16,858 nucleotides of DNA from Verrucomicrobiota bacterium (GCA_003219335.1 QHOF01000092.1:1-16858); one strand, 5' to 3'; counted from the first letter of the stretch, positions 8,009 through 16,177 are shown. A program made the numbers and translations. Notes: generated by a model from the sequence alone, not told the origin.

Positions 8009-8575
8009 ATGCCGTCCAACTCGCTCACGGTTCAAGTCGAGCGCCGCATCTATTTCGTTCGCGGTGAGAAAGTGATGCTCGACGCCGACCTCGCGTGGCT
8101 TTACGGCGTGCCGACGAAAGTCCTCAATTTAGCAGTGAAGCGAAATGCTTCCCGTTTTCCAAGGGACTTCATGTTCCAGCTCACGCAGGCAGAGGCGGAA
8201 AGTTTGAGGTTGCAAATTGGAACCTCAAACCATCGGCGCCCTAGCGAAGTTCCAAGTTTGAGGTTTCAAAATGAAACCTCAAAAAACAAACGCGGCGGCC
8301 GACGATACCTTCCGTATGCGTTTACCGAACAAGGAGTCGCAATGTTGTCCAGCGTGCTCCGAAGCAAGCGAGCGGTTCAGGTTAATATCGCGATCATGCG
8401 CACATTTGTGCGGCTGCGCGAATTGCTCCTCTCGAACGCCGACCTCGCGCGCAAGCTCGACGCGCTTGAGAAAAAATACGATGCTCAATTCAAAGTCGTG
8501 TTTGACGCAATTCGCGAACTAATGACGCCTGCTGAACAGCCCAAACGCCAAATTGGATTCCATCCGCATGAATAG
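8009..8575 (+). CDS. ORF6N-domain DNA-binding protein
   Basis: The 188-residue protein matches the ORF6N family, phage-linked DNA-binding proteins also found as solitary chromosomal genes. The N-terminal domain carries [45 protein letters not shown] and [24 protein letters not shown], then [17 protein letters not shown]-terminal helical tail ([29 protein letters not shown]) probably mediates oligomerisation. An 18-residue stretch is duplicated: [10 protein letters not shown] (about 65-74) and [10 protein letters not shown] (about 83-92), with each copy coded by a DNA hairpin. Its ends are tightly packed, 14 bases from the CDGSH gene and overlapping the amidohydrolase by eight. Its target and role cannot be told from sequence; regulation of a mobile element or of its own operon is possible. 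Confidence 0.9.
   Translation: MPSNSLTVQVERRIYFVRGEKVMLDADLAWLYGVPTKVLNLAVKRNASRFPRDFMFQLTQAEAESLRLQIGTSNHRRPSEVPSLRFQNETSKNKRGGRRYLPYAFTEQGVAMLSSVLRSKRAVQVNIAIMRTFVRLRELLLSNADLARKLDALEKKYDAQFKVVFDAIRELMTPAEQPKRQIGFHPHE
8202..8283. repeat. Two tandem hairpins within the ORF6N gene
   Basis: Hairpin 1 is gtttgaggtt (8202-8211) with aacctcaaac (8221-8230), a perfect 10-bp stem and 9-base loop. Hairpin 2 is tttgaggtttca (8257-8268) with tgaaacctcaaa (8272-8283), a perfect 12-bp stem and 3-base loop. The start points are 54 bases apart (18 codons), so this is an in-frame duplication in which the stems are kept while the loops differ. Confidence 0.9.
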
Positions 8576-9974
8576 CAAAACAGTAATTCTCGTAGGCATC
8601 GGATTGTCGATCTTCGCGCTGGCCGCTCACACGGAAAAGATCTCGCTGGTCGGCGCGACCGTGATCAATCCGGCTGACGGCAAAGTGCTGCCGAACGCGA
8701 CGATCGTTATTGATGGCGACAGAATCGAGCGCCTTGCGATGGGCAAACAGGATGCGGCCACGCTTGGAAAACAAATCGCTTGCGTCGGCAAGTTCATTTT
8801 GCCCGGCTATATCGACACGCACGTTCATTTCTTTCAGTCAGGCGATTTGTTCACGCGACCCGACGTTGCCGATCTCACGAAAGTGCGACCTTACGCAGAG
8901 GAAGTAGCCTGGGTCAAAAGCCACCCGCCTGACGTTTTCAGTCGTTACCTGCGCAGCGGAATCACGTCCGTGGTAGATGTGGGCGGGCCGTTTTGGAATT
9001 TTGAAGTGCGCAAGACCGCTAAGGCCACTGCGAAAGCGCCGCGCGTGGCCGTGGCGGGCCCGTTGATCTCCAGTGTCTCGCGTCCGCAACTCGATCTAGG
9101 CGATCCGCCGATTGTTAAAATCGAGACTCCTGAGCAAGCGCGCGAGTTCGTGTGCAAACTAGCCGCGCAAAATCCCGATCTGGTCAAGATTTGGTACATC
9201 GTCGATAAAGATCATCCCGTTGAAAGCTTCCGGCCGATCGCGCACGCGACAATTGAAGAGAGTCACGCACATAAGATTCGCGTGGCGGTGCACGCGACTG
9301 AATTGGAAACTGCGCGCGCCGCGGTTGAAGAGGGCGCAGACATCCTCGTTCACAGTGTGATCGACAAGCCGGTGGACGACGCGTTCGTGAAGCTCTTGAA
9401 AGAGCGAAATATTATTTTGTGTCCGACGCTGGTAGTGTTCGAACGTTACGGCCGAACGTTTTCGCACCAGCTGAATCTGACTCCCGAGGAGCAAAAGTGG
9501 GGTAACCCGGAGGTGATCGCGTCGCTCGACGTCACGAAAATTCCCCAGGACAAATTGCCGCAAAGAATCAAGGATGCGTTGGCCGATCCAAAAGCCGCTC
9601 TCGATAAGATCAACAAAACTTATGAAGTCGCGCTGCCGAATTTGAAAAGACTGGAAGATGCCGGTGTCACGATTGCCGCGGGGACAGACGCGGGAAACAT
9701 CGGCACAATTCACGGGCCTGCGCTCTTTCGCGAATTTCAATTGATGAAAGAAGCCGGGCTGACGCCGATGCAAATCCTGCAATGCGCCACGGTTAATGCG
9801 GCAAAACTTTTTGGGGGCGAAACGGGCGCGCACGTCGGCAAAATCGAGAATGGCTATTCCGCCGATCTCGTGATTCTCAAATCGAATCCGCTCGAGGACA
9901 TCAGGCACGCCTCAGATATCGACACTGTAATTAAAAACGGAATGGCTTATCCGGCTAATTCAACTATGTGGTGA
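8568..9974 (+). CDS. Secreted amidohydrolase-superfamily hydrolase
   Basis: A 468-residue metal-dependent hydrolase of the imidazolonepropionase/Xaa-Pro dipeptidase-like amidohydrolase group. Metal ligands are readable: His85 and His87 (GYIDTHVHF), a probable carboxylated Lys207 (DLVKIWY), His242 (VAVHATE), His262 (ILVHSV) and Asp374 (AAGTDAGN). The last part ([28 protein letters not shown]) is the usual C-terminal beta-sandwich return. I chose ATG 8568 over a TTG at 8553 because it begins [24 protein letters not shown], a likely export signal ending near residue 20-21. The start overlaps the ORF6N stop by eight bases (ATGAATAG), implying translational coupling. The substrate cannot be assigned; relatives cleave dipeptides, cyclic imides or other amides in the periplasm. 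Confidence 0.9.
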   Translation: MNSKTVILVGIGLSIFALAAHTEKISLVGATVINPADGKVLPNATIVIDGDRIERLAMGKQDAATLGKQIACVGKFILPGYIDTHVHFFQSGDLFTRPDVADLTKVRPYAEEVAWVKSHPPDVFSRYLRSGITSVVDVGGPFWNFEVRKTAKATAKAPRVAVAGPLISSVSRPQLDLGDPPIVKIETPEQAREFVCKLAAQNPDLVKIWYIVDKDHPVESFRPIAHATIEESHAHKIRVAVHATELETARAAVEEGADILVHSVIDKPVDDAFVKLLKERNIILCPTLVVFERYGRTFSHQLNLTPEEQKWGNPEVIASLDVTKIPQDKLPQRIKDALADPKAALDKINKTYEVALPNLKRLEDAGVTIAAGTDAGNIGTIHGPALFREFQLMKEAGLTPMQILQCATVNAAKLFGGETGAHVGKIENGYSADLVILKSNPLEDIRHASDIDTVIKNGMAYPANSTMW

Positions 9975-10220
9975 TGGCGTTCTAGGGAGCGCACGCGTCT
10001 CGCGTGCTGGTTTCGACGTCGCGCCGAAACGAACTTCGCCTGTGCATCACGGCTCCCGAAGGCTAAACCTGAGAGAAAAGTTCGCGATCGCGAGGACGCG
10101 CTCGCTCCCGCAGGCGCGGGACGAGACGCGTGTGCTCCCCCCAAGTGGTGGCGCTCGCGCGTTTAGCGCGACGTAAAATTCCTTGCCCACTTGTGAGAGC
10201 GGTCTGAAATTTTGTACCTT
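9975..10220. repeat. Intergenic region with a 155-bp inverted repeat
   Basis: No gene is visible. The arms gggagcgcacgcgtctcg (9985-10002) and cgagacgcgtgtgctccc (10122-10139) are complementary at 17 of 18 positions and enclose about 119 bases with further small GC-rich stems (for example tttcg near 10011 with cgaaa near 10025). Beyond it caagtgg (10142-10148) pairs with ccacttg (10187-10193) around a cgcgc-rich core. The block separates the amidohydrolase from the sulfurtransferase and may act as a transcript end or processing site, but no U-run supports an intrinsic terminator. Confidence 0.75.
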
Positions 10221-11087
10221 ATGGCTACTCATCCTACGCAATACGCGCATCCGGAAGCGCTAGTGGAGACCGATTGGCTGGAAAAACATCTTAACGACGA
10301 GGGGATCCGGATCGTCGAGTCGAATGAAGATATCTTGCTCTACGACACCGGCCATATTCCCGGCGCGGCGCACATCGATTGGCGCGCCGATCTGCAAGAC
10401 CCGGTGATCCGTGACTACATCACACCGGAAAAATTCGCGCGGCTTTGCAGCCGGCATGGAATCACGCCGGACACCACCTGTATTTTTTACGGTGACAAGG
10501 CCAACTGGTGGGCTTGCTACGCGCTCTGGGCGTTCCGGTTGTTTGGTCATGAGAAGGTGAAGATCCTCAACGGCGGGCGCGACAAATGGAAAGCCGAAGG
10601 CCGCCGCATGACGCGGGAAATTCCCCAATATCCGAAGACAGATTATCCGGTGCCGAGGAAACGCTTCGACAAAGAGATTCGCGCCTTTTTCAATGAAGCG
10701 CTCGATCAAAGCAAGAGCGGCAAGCCGCTAATTGACGTGCGTTCGCCGGGCGAATACCGGGGCGAGATCACGCACATGCCGGAGTATCCGCAGGAAGGCG
10801 TGCTGCGCGGCGGCCATATTCCCGGTGCAAAGAGCATGCCGTGGAAGACCGCCACCAACGATGACAGCACGTTCAAGCCGGCTTCAGAACTGGCGAAAAT
10901 TTATTTCGATCAATGTGAAATCGGGTCCGACAAGGACACGATCGTCTATTGCCGGATCGGCGAGCGCTCCAGTCACACCTGGTTTGTGCTCACTTACTTG
11001 TTAGGCCTCAACAACGTCCGCAATTACGACGGTTCGTGGACCGAGTGGGGCAACAAGGTCGGCGCGCCAATTGAAAAATCGGCGTAG
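10221..11087 (+). CDS. Two-domain sulfurtransferase (rhodanese family)
   Basis: The 288-residue protein has tandem rhodanese domains. The N-terminal one (about 15-135) has [47 protein letters not shown] and no catalytic cysteine at the loop. The C-terminal one (about 150-285) has [25 protein letters not shown] and the active loop [15 protein letters not shown] with nucleophile Cys244, then [14 protein letters not shown]. Such enzymes move sulfane sulfur from thiosulfate or mercaptopyruvate to cyanide or thiols. The CRIGER loop resembles the mycobacterial CysA-type thiosulfate sulfurtransferases more than the CGSGVT loop of mercaptopyruvate enzymes. ATG 10221 was preferred to a TTG nine bases earlier. 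It ends 16 bases from the convergent malQ stop. No cys genes are adjacent. Confidence 0.93.
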   Translation: MATHPTQYAHPEALVETDWLEKHLNDEGIRIVESNEDILLYDTGHIPGAAHIDWRADLQDPVIRDYITPEKFARLCSRHGITPDTTCIFYGDKANWWACYALWAFRLFGHEKVKILNGGRDKWKAEGRRMTREIPQYPKTDYPVPRKRFDKEIRAFFNEALDQSKSGKPLIDVRSPGEYRGEITHMPEYPQEGVLRGGHIPGAKSMPWKTATNDDSTFKPASELAKIYFDQCEIGSDKDTIVYCRIGERSSHTWFVLTYLLGLNNVRNYDGSWTEWGNKVGAPIEKSA

Positions 11088-11103
11088 CGAGCCCGCGTGC
11101 TAT

Positions 11104-12927
11104 TTAAGTCCGCTCGGTTTTTTGCAGCAGTTCGCGGATTAACTGCATTCGCTTTTGTTCTTTTCGACTCGAAGTGAGCTGCGCTATCGAGCGACTCATC
11201 CGCCGGGTCCAATTCAGGTTCGCTTTTGTTCCAGGCACATTGAAACGATACGTCCGCGCCAGCAGATCAGTGATCATGATAATCGCAATCCACGACTCGC
11301 ACCTAAAAAGCGCTTCAATGATCGCCGGATAAAAATCTTTTTCGAAATCAAGCTGATGAAGGAGGGGCGGTTTCCAATCCGCCCCGCTTTGGTTCGGCGA
11401 ACTTCCGCCTTCGCCAAGGCTACGGCGGACGAGAGAGACCGCCGTTCCTTGGCTCTTTGTATTCAGCCCGGCCTGCCCGCCGTAGCCTTGGCATAGGCGG
11501 GCAAACAGCGCCATCTTCTCAAGGGTAATTCGCGCTTGTTCTCCGTTATCCGACGCCAGTCGCTCGAAAGCTTCGGTCCACAAAGCGCGAAGCGGTTTGT
11601 GATCGTGGGTTGCGTAAGTCGCGACGGACAGCCGTTCATATCTGTCGCCGGGAATGATCATCCCATGGTAGGTTTCCCATTGCGGAATTTTGAATCCGGC
11701 GATGCCGAGCGATCGCAAGTTTGGCCGCACATACTCGGGCACAACACCGAGGTCTTCGCCGATCACGCGCGCGGCGCCGGCTTCCTCCAGAACAACGCGC
11801 AGGTATTCCTCGCCCTCGCGTTTGTTCGTTTCGCGGTTCTCAGGTGTTTCGTCGTCACGGGGAATGAAATGTGGGGCGCGGTCGCCGGTTCGCTCCAGCA
11901 TCTGCTGTCCATCGAGTGGGAGGAATTCCTTATTCTTTCGCGGTCGCCACGGAAACGCATAGATGCGATAAAATCCCTGGACGTGATCGATCCGAAACAG
12001 ATGGAAGACGCGCCGGACGGCGCGCACTCGTTCGCGCCACCATTGGAACTTGTTCGCGCGCATTGTGTCCCAGCGATAGAGCGGGATGCCCCAGTTTTGC
12101 CCCCATTTTTGCGTGAACGCGTCGTCTTTGAAGTGCGGCTCCGGAGGCGCGCCGCCGAACCAGTCGAGCATGAATTCATTCGGGCGGGCGAAAACGTCGG
12201 CGCTGTAAAAACTGACGCCGAATGGAATATCGCCCATTAACGCCACGCCGCGTTGCTCGGCGAAGGCTTTGACGTCCTGCCATTGTTCATTCGCAATCCA
12301 TTGCACGTAAGAAAAAAATTCCTGGCGGCGTGTCAGGGATGCCTGGCGCTCGGGCGGCAGATCGCGCAGCCAACTGCGCGCGCTTTCCATTGTCTGATGC
12401 TGCGCCCGCCATCGGTCCCATGCGGCGCTGCCATCGTTCTCCTCCATCAGGACGCGGAAAAATGCGTAATCACGCAGCCACGCGGATTCTTCTTCGCAGA
12501 ATTTTTGGAATTCCGCTTGCCGTTCATCGCCGGCGTGAGCGGAGAAATTCGCAAACGCTTTCTCCAGGAGACGCCGCTTCAGTCTCCTGACCTGGCGATA
12601 TTTTACTGCGTCGCGGCGAAGGCTTGGAATGTCCGCATCAGCCAGTGAAGCATCGAAGTCTTCGCGCGTTAAATCTGGCGGCGAGTTCGGCGCGAGGTGC
12701 AGCGTCGTTGGCTCGATGGCGACGGCGCTGATGGCGTTGTATGGGCTGTTATCGGCTCCGGTTTCATTGATCGGCAGAAGCTGGACCAGTTCGAACCCGA
12801 TTGCGGCGACCCAATCAACAAGCTCGCGCAACGCCGCAACGTCGCCGATTCCCAAATCATCTTTCCCGCGCAGCGCAAACAGCGGTGCGAGGACGCCAGC
12901 GATCTTTTTGTCCGGCGAAAGATTCAT
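11104..12927 (-). CDS. malQ: 4-alpha-glucanotransferase (GH77)
   Basis: MalQ transfers alpha-1,4-glucan segments and frees glucose, acting on maltodextrins or glycogen in the cytosol. The 607-residue protein shows GVLAPLFALRGKDDLGIGDVAAL, LVQLLPINETGADNSPYNAISAVAIEP, GDIPFGVSFYSADVFARPNEF and three catalytic regions: FRIDHVQGFYR (nucleophile Asp about 314), VIGEDLGVVPEYV (acid/base Glu about 391) and ATHDH (Asp about 442). The THDH form is divergent from the usual THDN. The start is ATG 12927; a TTG at 12951 would only add residues coded by a repeat. About residues 476-522 are two adjacent palindromic repeat insertions (RLCQGYGGQA and [10 protein letters not shown]), which lie after the catalytic Asp and before LDFEKDFYPAIIEALFRCESW. 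It converges on the sulfurtransferase. Other glycogen genes are not seen. Confidence 0.94.
   Translation of the reverse strand: MNLSPDKKIAGVLAPLFALRGKDDLGIGDVAALRELVDWVAAIGFELVQLLPINETGADNSPYNAISAVAIEPTTLHLAPNSPPDLTREDFDASLADADIPSLRRDAVKYRQVRRLKRRLLEKAFANFSAHAGDERQAEFQKFCEEESAWLRDYAFFRVLMEENDGSAAWDRWRAQHQTMESARSWLRDLPPERQASLTRRQEFFSYVQWIANEQWQDVKAFAEQRGVALMGDIPFGVSFYSADVFARPNEFMLDWFGGAPPEPHFKDDAFTQKWGQNWGIPLYRWDTMRANKFQWWRERVRAVRRVFHLFRIDHVQGFYRIYAFPWRPRKNKEFLPLDGQQMLERTGDRAPHFIPRDDETPENRETNKREGEEYLRVVLEEAGAARVIGEDLGVVPEYVRPNLRSLGIAGFKIPQWETYHGMIIPGDRYERLSVATYATHDHKPLRALWTEAFERLASDNGEQARITLEKMALFARLCQGYGGQAGLNTKSQGTAVSLVRRSLGEGGSSPNQSGADWKPPLLHQLDFEKDFYPAIIEALFRCESWIAIIMITDLLARTYRFNVPGTKANLNWTRRMSRSIAQLTSSRKEQKRMQLIRELLQKTERT
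11364..11503. repeat. Palindromic repeat cluster inserted in frame in malQ
   Basis: Three palindromes lie side by side. ggggcgg/ccgcccc is at 11364-11370/11379-11385. The family B block at 11405-11450 (24 bases at 11405-11428 differ once from mfd 2620-2643) reads RRSLGEGG on the minus strand. A 30-bp palindrome at 11474-11503 (arms tgcccgcc/ggcgggca) has a second copy at 15306-15335 with five differences. All are in the coding frame with no stop, replacing what would be a short surface loop. Confidence 0.85.
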
Positions 12928-12933
12928 TCGCAG

Positions 12934-13136
12934 GAAAATGACGAATGACAAATGTCTAATGACGAAGGAATGACGAAGTCCAAACCGCCTTTCGTCATTC
13001 GATCATTCGAGCTTGCTTCGTCATTCGTCATCCGGATTTCGCCGCGTATAAGCCCACATAACGCGCGGACACCAAGTCTATGTTTACGCGGCTTCGTCGT
13101 TTTCTCATCACTTGCCAGTCTTCCACGGTCCATTGT
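12934..13136. repeat. malQ-helicase spacer: AATGACGAA-type inverted repeats
   Basis: The 305-base gap between malQ and the helicase (12928-13232) has no gene. Bases 12938-12978 carry repeated aatgacgaa words, and 12991-13032 carry their inverse (ttcgtcattcg, cgtcattcgtcat), making a large imperfect stem. The same words form the block at 55-187. The next stretch to 13136 shows no clear structure. The remaining part is a family A element. Confidence 0.7.
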
Positions 13137-13224
13137 TGTCATTCCGAGCGAAGTCGAGGAATCTCTAACTTTTGAACAAAATGAGCTAACAATCAGAGAT
13201 GTCTCGACTCCGCTCGACATGACA
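13137..13224. repeat. Full family A imperfect palindrome just after the helicase stop
   Basis: The 88-bp element starts tgtcattccgagcgaagtcg and ends ctcgacatgaca. The arms are imperfect inverted copies separated by an AT-rich centre. It begins nine bases beyond the helicase stop codon on the transcript side. Its right arm at 13198-13224 is nearly identical to the sequence at the pdxA 3' end. It could act as a 3' stem, but has no U-run. Confidence 0.87.
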
Positions 13225-13232
13225 GAAGAAAA

Positions 13233-15281
13233 TCAGGGCCGCTGCACTTGCCAATCCTCCACGCGGTTGCTAGGAATTTCCTGTAGAAAACGCGATGGCC
13301 GCTGGAACACGTCGCCGTAACCGCCGCTCAGACGCATCTGCGGATAAGTTAAATAAAGCTCGTCGCGTGCACGCGTGATGGCTACGTAAAACAAGCGTCG
13401 CTCTTCTTCAAGAGCGTCCCGCGTATCGAGCGACCGGCTGCTTGGGAACATGCCGTCAGTCAACCAGATGACGAACACCGTGTGAAACTCGAGACCCTTC
13501 GCCTGATGCACCGTGGACAAGTTCACCGCTTCTTTGTCTGCGCTTTGAGTTGGCCCCGCTTCCGCATCGACATTGCTGATCAACGCGAGTTGGGCCAGAA
13601 ACTCATGCACGTCTTTGAACTGACGCGCAAATACGGCGAGCTGGTCGAGGTCTTCGCGGCGCAGTTGGTAGTTTGCAAAGTTCACTTTCGCGTAGTCGTC
13701 GTAAATCGCTTCCACGATCGATGTGATCATTTCCGATGGCGGATTCGGTTGCCCGCCCGGCGCGATTTCATCTAGGGTATGCGCCAGTTGCGTCCACATT
13801 TTCTTTGATTTTGCCGGAACGCTCATGGCCAGGAGACGCTCCGCAAAACTGTAGCCGGGGTTGTTGACCCCGGCTGGCGCTGACGTTGCTTCAGAACCGC
13901 GGTCAACTCCCGTGGCTACAACATCCATCTCCCATTCGCGCCAAAGATTTTCCGCTGTGCGATTGCCAATGCCGGGGAGCAATTTCACCATCCGGTGAAA
14001 CGCGACTTCATCGCGCGGATTCGCCACGAAGCGAATAAATGACGTGACATCCTTAATGTGCGCCTGCTCGAAAAATCGGATACCGCTGGTGATTTGATAG
14101 GGGATGCCGCGCCGGGAAAGCTCCAGTTGCAGCTCCACCGCATGATAATGCGCGCGGTAAAGCACGGCGATCTCGTTCAGATCGACTCCTTCGTCGCGCA
14201 ACTCGAGAATTCGCTGGGCGACAAATTGCGCTTGCTCCGCACCATTGTTTAGCGCCACCAACGCCGGCTTCAACGCTTTTGATTCGCGGGTCGCGCTCAG
14301 ATGTTTGCGGAATTGCTGAACGTTTGCGGAGATGGCTGCGTTCGCCACCTCTAGAATTTCCGGCACGCTCCGGTAATTCATTTCGATTTTGAACACCTGC
14401 GCATCGGGATAACGCTTTGGAAATTCCAGGATGTTTTGGAAATTCGCGCCACGCCACGAGTAGATCGACTGCGCGTCGTCGCCGACGACCATCACGTTGC
14501 GATGATCGCAGGCGAGCAAGTCCACGAGGTCAGCCTGAATCTTGTTCGTGTCCTGGTATTCATCGACCAGAATGAACTGAAACTGCCGCTTGTAAATTTC
14601 CGCGATTCGCTCGTGCTGCTGAAACATCAACAACGTCTTTTGCAGCAGATCGTCGAAATCCATCGAGTTGGTGGCCTTCTTCTTTTTTTCGTAGCGCTCA
14701 TGAACGTCTTGGATCTTGTCGAGTAGCGGCAGGAAATAAGGAAACTTTTCTGCGAGCAATTCCTCGAGCGGCTTCTCGGTATTGACCGCGAAACTGAAGA
14801 TCTCTGCGAGCACGTCGCCTTTCGGAAAGCGAATTTCCTTTGGATCAATTCCCGCGCTGGCCACGACCCTATCGATCAAATCCTTTTGATCTTCGCGGTC
14901 CATGATGGTGAATCCGCTGGAGTAACCGAGCGCGCTCCCGTGCCTGCGCAAAATCCGGTTTCCAACTGAATGAAACGTCCCGCCCCAAAGGCCATTGGCA
15001 TCGACCGGCAGCAAATTCGCAACGCGCCCTAGCATTTCCCGCGCAGCTTTGTTCGTGAATGTGAGCAGCAGAATGTTCCGCGGATCAATGCCGTTTTCGA
15101 GCAGATACGCCACGCGATACGTAAGGGTGCGCGTCTTTCCCGAGCCCGCGCCGGCAATCACTAGGATGGGGCCAGGCGGCGCAGTCACCGCTGCAAGCTG
15201 CTGTTCGTTCAGCTCAGCGGCGTAATCGACATGGATCGATGTTGATACCGGAAAGCGTTGCAGCGTGTATTGGCGAGACAT
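13233..15281 (-). CDS. UvrD/PcrA/Rep-type superfamily 1A DNA helicase
   Basis: This 682-residue 3'-5' helicase acts in DNA repair and replication restart. Motifs in order are LNEQQLAAV (Q motif), IAGAGSGKT (Walker A), LTFTNKAAREM (Ia), GTFHSVGNRILRRHG (Ib), VDEYQDTN (II), VVGDDAQSIYSWRGA (III), IEMNYRSVPEI (IV), LSTVHQAKGLEFHTVFVIW (V) and RRLFYVAITRARDELYLTY (VI). All are intact. I start at ATG 15281 (MSRQYTLQRF); the reading frame stays open a further 65 codons upstream but these cross a repeat and overlap vapC, so they are unlikely to be coding. About residues 455-478 (VVATGVDRGSEATSAPAGVNNPG) are a family C repeat inserted in frame in the 2B region. The tail is short with no long linker. 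Whether it is PcrA, UvrD or Rep is not decidable from sequence alone. Confidence 0.95.
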   Translation of the reverse strand: MSRQYTLQRFPVSTSIHVDYAAELNEQQLAAVTAPPGPILVIAGAGSGKTRTLTYRVAYLLENGIDPRNILLLTFTNKAAREMLGRVANLLPVDANGLWGGTFHSVGNRILRRHGSALGYSSGFTIMDREDQKDLIDRVVASAGIDPKEIRFPKGDVLAEIFSFAVNTEKPLEELLAEKFPYFLPLLDKIQDVHERYEKKKKATNSMDFDDLLQKTLLMFQQHERIAEIYKRQFQFILVDEYQDTNKIQADLVDLLACDHRNVMVVGDDAQSIYSWRGANFQNILEFPKRYPDAQVFKIEMNYRSVPEILEVANAAISANVQQFRKHLSATRESKALKPALVALNNGAEQAQFVAQRILELRDEGVDLNEIAVLYRAHYHAVELQLELSRRGIPYQITSGIRFFEQAHIKDVTSFIRFVANPRDEVAFHRMVKLLPGIGNRTAENLWREWEMDVVATGVDRGSEATSAPAGVNNPGYSFAERLLAMSVPAKSKKMWTQLAHTLDEIAPGGQPNPPSEMITSIVEAIYDDYAKVNFANYQLRREDLDQLAVFARQFKDVHEFLAQLALISNVDAEAGPTQSADKEAVNLSTVHQAKGLEFHTVFVIWLTDGMFPSSRSLDTRDALEEERRLFYVAITRARDELYLTYPQMRLSGGYGDVFQRPSRFLQEIPSNRVEDWQVQRP
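13850..13920. repeat. Family C element inserted in frame in the helicase gene
   Basis: The 71-bp block is bounded by tgtagcc (13850-13856) and ggctaca (13914-13920), with the internal palindrome ccggggttgttgaccccgg. It carries the same ends as the element at 5796-5877. The minus-strand reading is open and gives a Gly/Ala/Ser-rich peptide (VDRGSEATSAPAGVNNPG) between conserved NLWREWEMD and YSFAERLLAM. Confidence 0.85.
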
Positions 15282-15305
15282 GAGAATTGCGGATTTCGGA
15301 TTGCT

Positions 15306-15335
15306 TGCCCGCCGCAGCCTCGGCGGAGGCGGGCA
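15306..15335. repeat. 30-bp palindrome in the leader of the helicase gene
   Basis: The arms tgcccgcc and ggcgggca flank agcctcggc. It is the second copy of the malQ palindrome at 11474-11503, and lies 24 bases upstream of the helicase start codon. The remaining vapC-helicase spacer (15282-15406) shows no gene. Confidence 0.85.
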
Positions 15336-15406
15336 GATCGCGGATTGCAAAGAACCGCAGCAATCGTCTCCGTGCAACCGTTCCCGCGTTGAACGGCGCG
15401 GTGCGG

Positions 15407-15775
15407 TTACACCGTTTTCAAAAAGTCGAAATGCGTATCGGCCGCTTCCACTTCCACGTGATGATGACGCGCGCACGCACTAATGAGCAGATCGTTTGCC
15501 GGCACGCGTTTGCCTGCTTTGCGGCAGCGGTCCGCCAGCTCGCATGCCGCCTGCCATACTTCATCATTGATCGACAATTCCGGAATGCGCTGCTCCATTT
15601 CTGTGAGCATCCGACGCTCGGAGGCCGCGCCAATGCCAGCCCACAACTCCAGCCGAATAATGGGGCACCAAGCTGCCTGCCCGGAAAGAACCAGCAGCCG
15701 CGCGCGCTCTCGTGCAGCCAGGTCTCCGCGACGCCTGAGCGCGTGCACCCACGTCGAACTATCGACGAGCTTCAT
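15407..15775 (-). CDS. vapC: VapC-type PIN-domain toxin
   Basis: The 122-residue PIN ribonuclease is the likely toxin of a type II toxin-antitoxin pair. The four acidic metal-binding residues of the family are present: Asp5 (MKLVDSS), Glu43 (IIRLELWAG), Asp95 (PANDLLI) and Asp113 (EAADTHFDF). The spacing is normal and the length typical, so it looks active. Its ATG overlaps the antitoxin stop by four bases (ATGA), the usual coupling. VapC toxins cut tRNA or rRNA when the antitoxin is degraded; the target cannot be read from sequence. The pair sits just upstream of the helicase on the same strand. Confidence 0.93.
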   Translation of the reverse strand: MKLVDSSTWVHALRRRGDLAARERARLLVLSGQAAWCPIIRLELWAGIGAASERRMLTEMEQRIPELSINDEVWQAACELADRCRKAGKRVPANDLLISACARHHHVEVEAADTHFDFLKTV

Positions 15776-16029
15776 TTCTTCTTTTTGGTAAATGAGTAGG
15801 TCTTGGAAGTATTCGTCCAGCTCTTCCAGTCTTCCTCGTCCAACGCTTCAATTTCTTCGTTTGTCATTAGCGACTCGAATTTGCCGAAGTACTTGATGAG
15901 CTCTGCCTGACTGTGCCGGCGGTTCATTTCTTCCAGCGCTTTCACAATGGCTTCGCGCTTGGTCTTGGCTTTGGTATGCCGCATCGCGTCGCGCAGCATT
16001 TTATCGGGAATATTCACCGTCGTTTTCAT
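15772..16029 (-). CDS. vapB: VapB-type ribbon-helix-helix antitoxin
   Basis: The 85-residue protein begins with a ribbon-helix-helix-like segment (MKTTVNIPDKMLRDAMRHTKAKTKREAIVKALEEMNRR) expected to bind the operator of its own promoter as a dimer. The acidic middle (SLMTNEEIEALDEEDW) is the type of segment that wraps the toxin. The C-terminus is lysine-rich (SFTKKKK). It precedes vapC with a four-base overlap. Autorepression is expected from the family. The 148 bases upstream hold no visible gene; AT-rich segments at 16056-16105 may hold the promoter but I could not define boxes. Confidence 0.9.
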   Translation of the reverse strand: MKTTVNIPDKMLRDAMRHTKAKTKREAIVKALEEMNRRHSQAELIKYFGKFESLMTNEEIEALDEEDWKSWTNTSKTYSFTKKKK

Positions 16030-16177
16030 GCAGGCATTTTCGCTCCGATTGGAATCCTCGTCAATTTAAGACAACGGAAATCAGTATTCGGATTTTATCG
16101 CAAATGGAATCCGCCATTCGGCTAATCGACATAGCCAAAAAGGCGGCCGCAACCTACGAACTTTGCAGCAACAAACC

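Noticed and set aside
9159..9908. Minus-strand open frame of 249 codons
   Set aside because: It is antisense to the amidohydrolase, whose metal ligands are all in place on the plus strand.
11536..12240. Plus-strand open frame of 234 codons
   Set aside because: It is antisense to the malQ catalytic region; no motif of its own.
7686..13224. Composite transposon bounded by the two family A elements
   Set aside because: The 5.5 kb between them contains unrelated housekeeping genes in mixed orientation, no transposase, and single family copies occur elsewhere.
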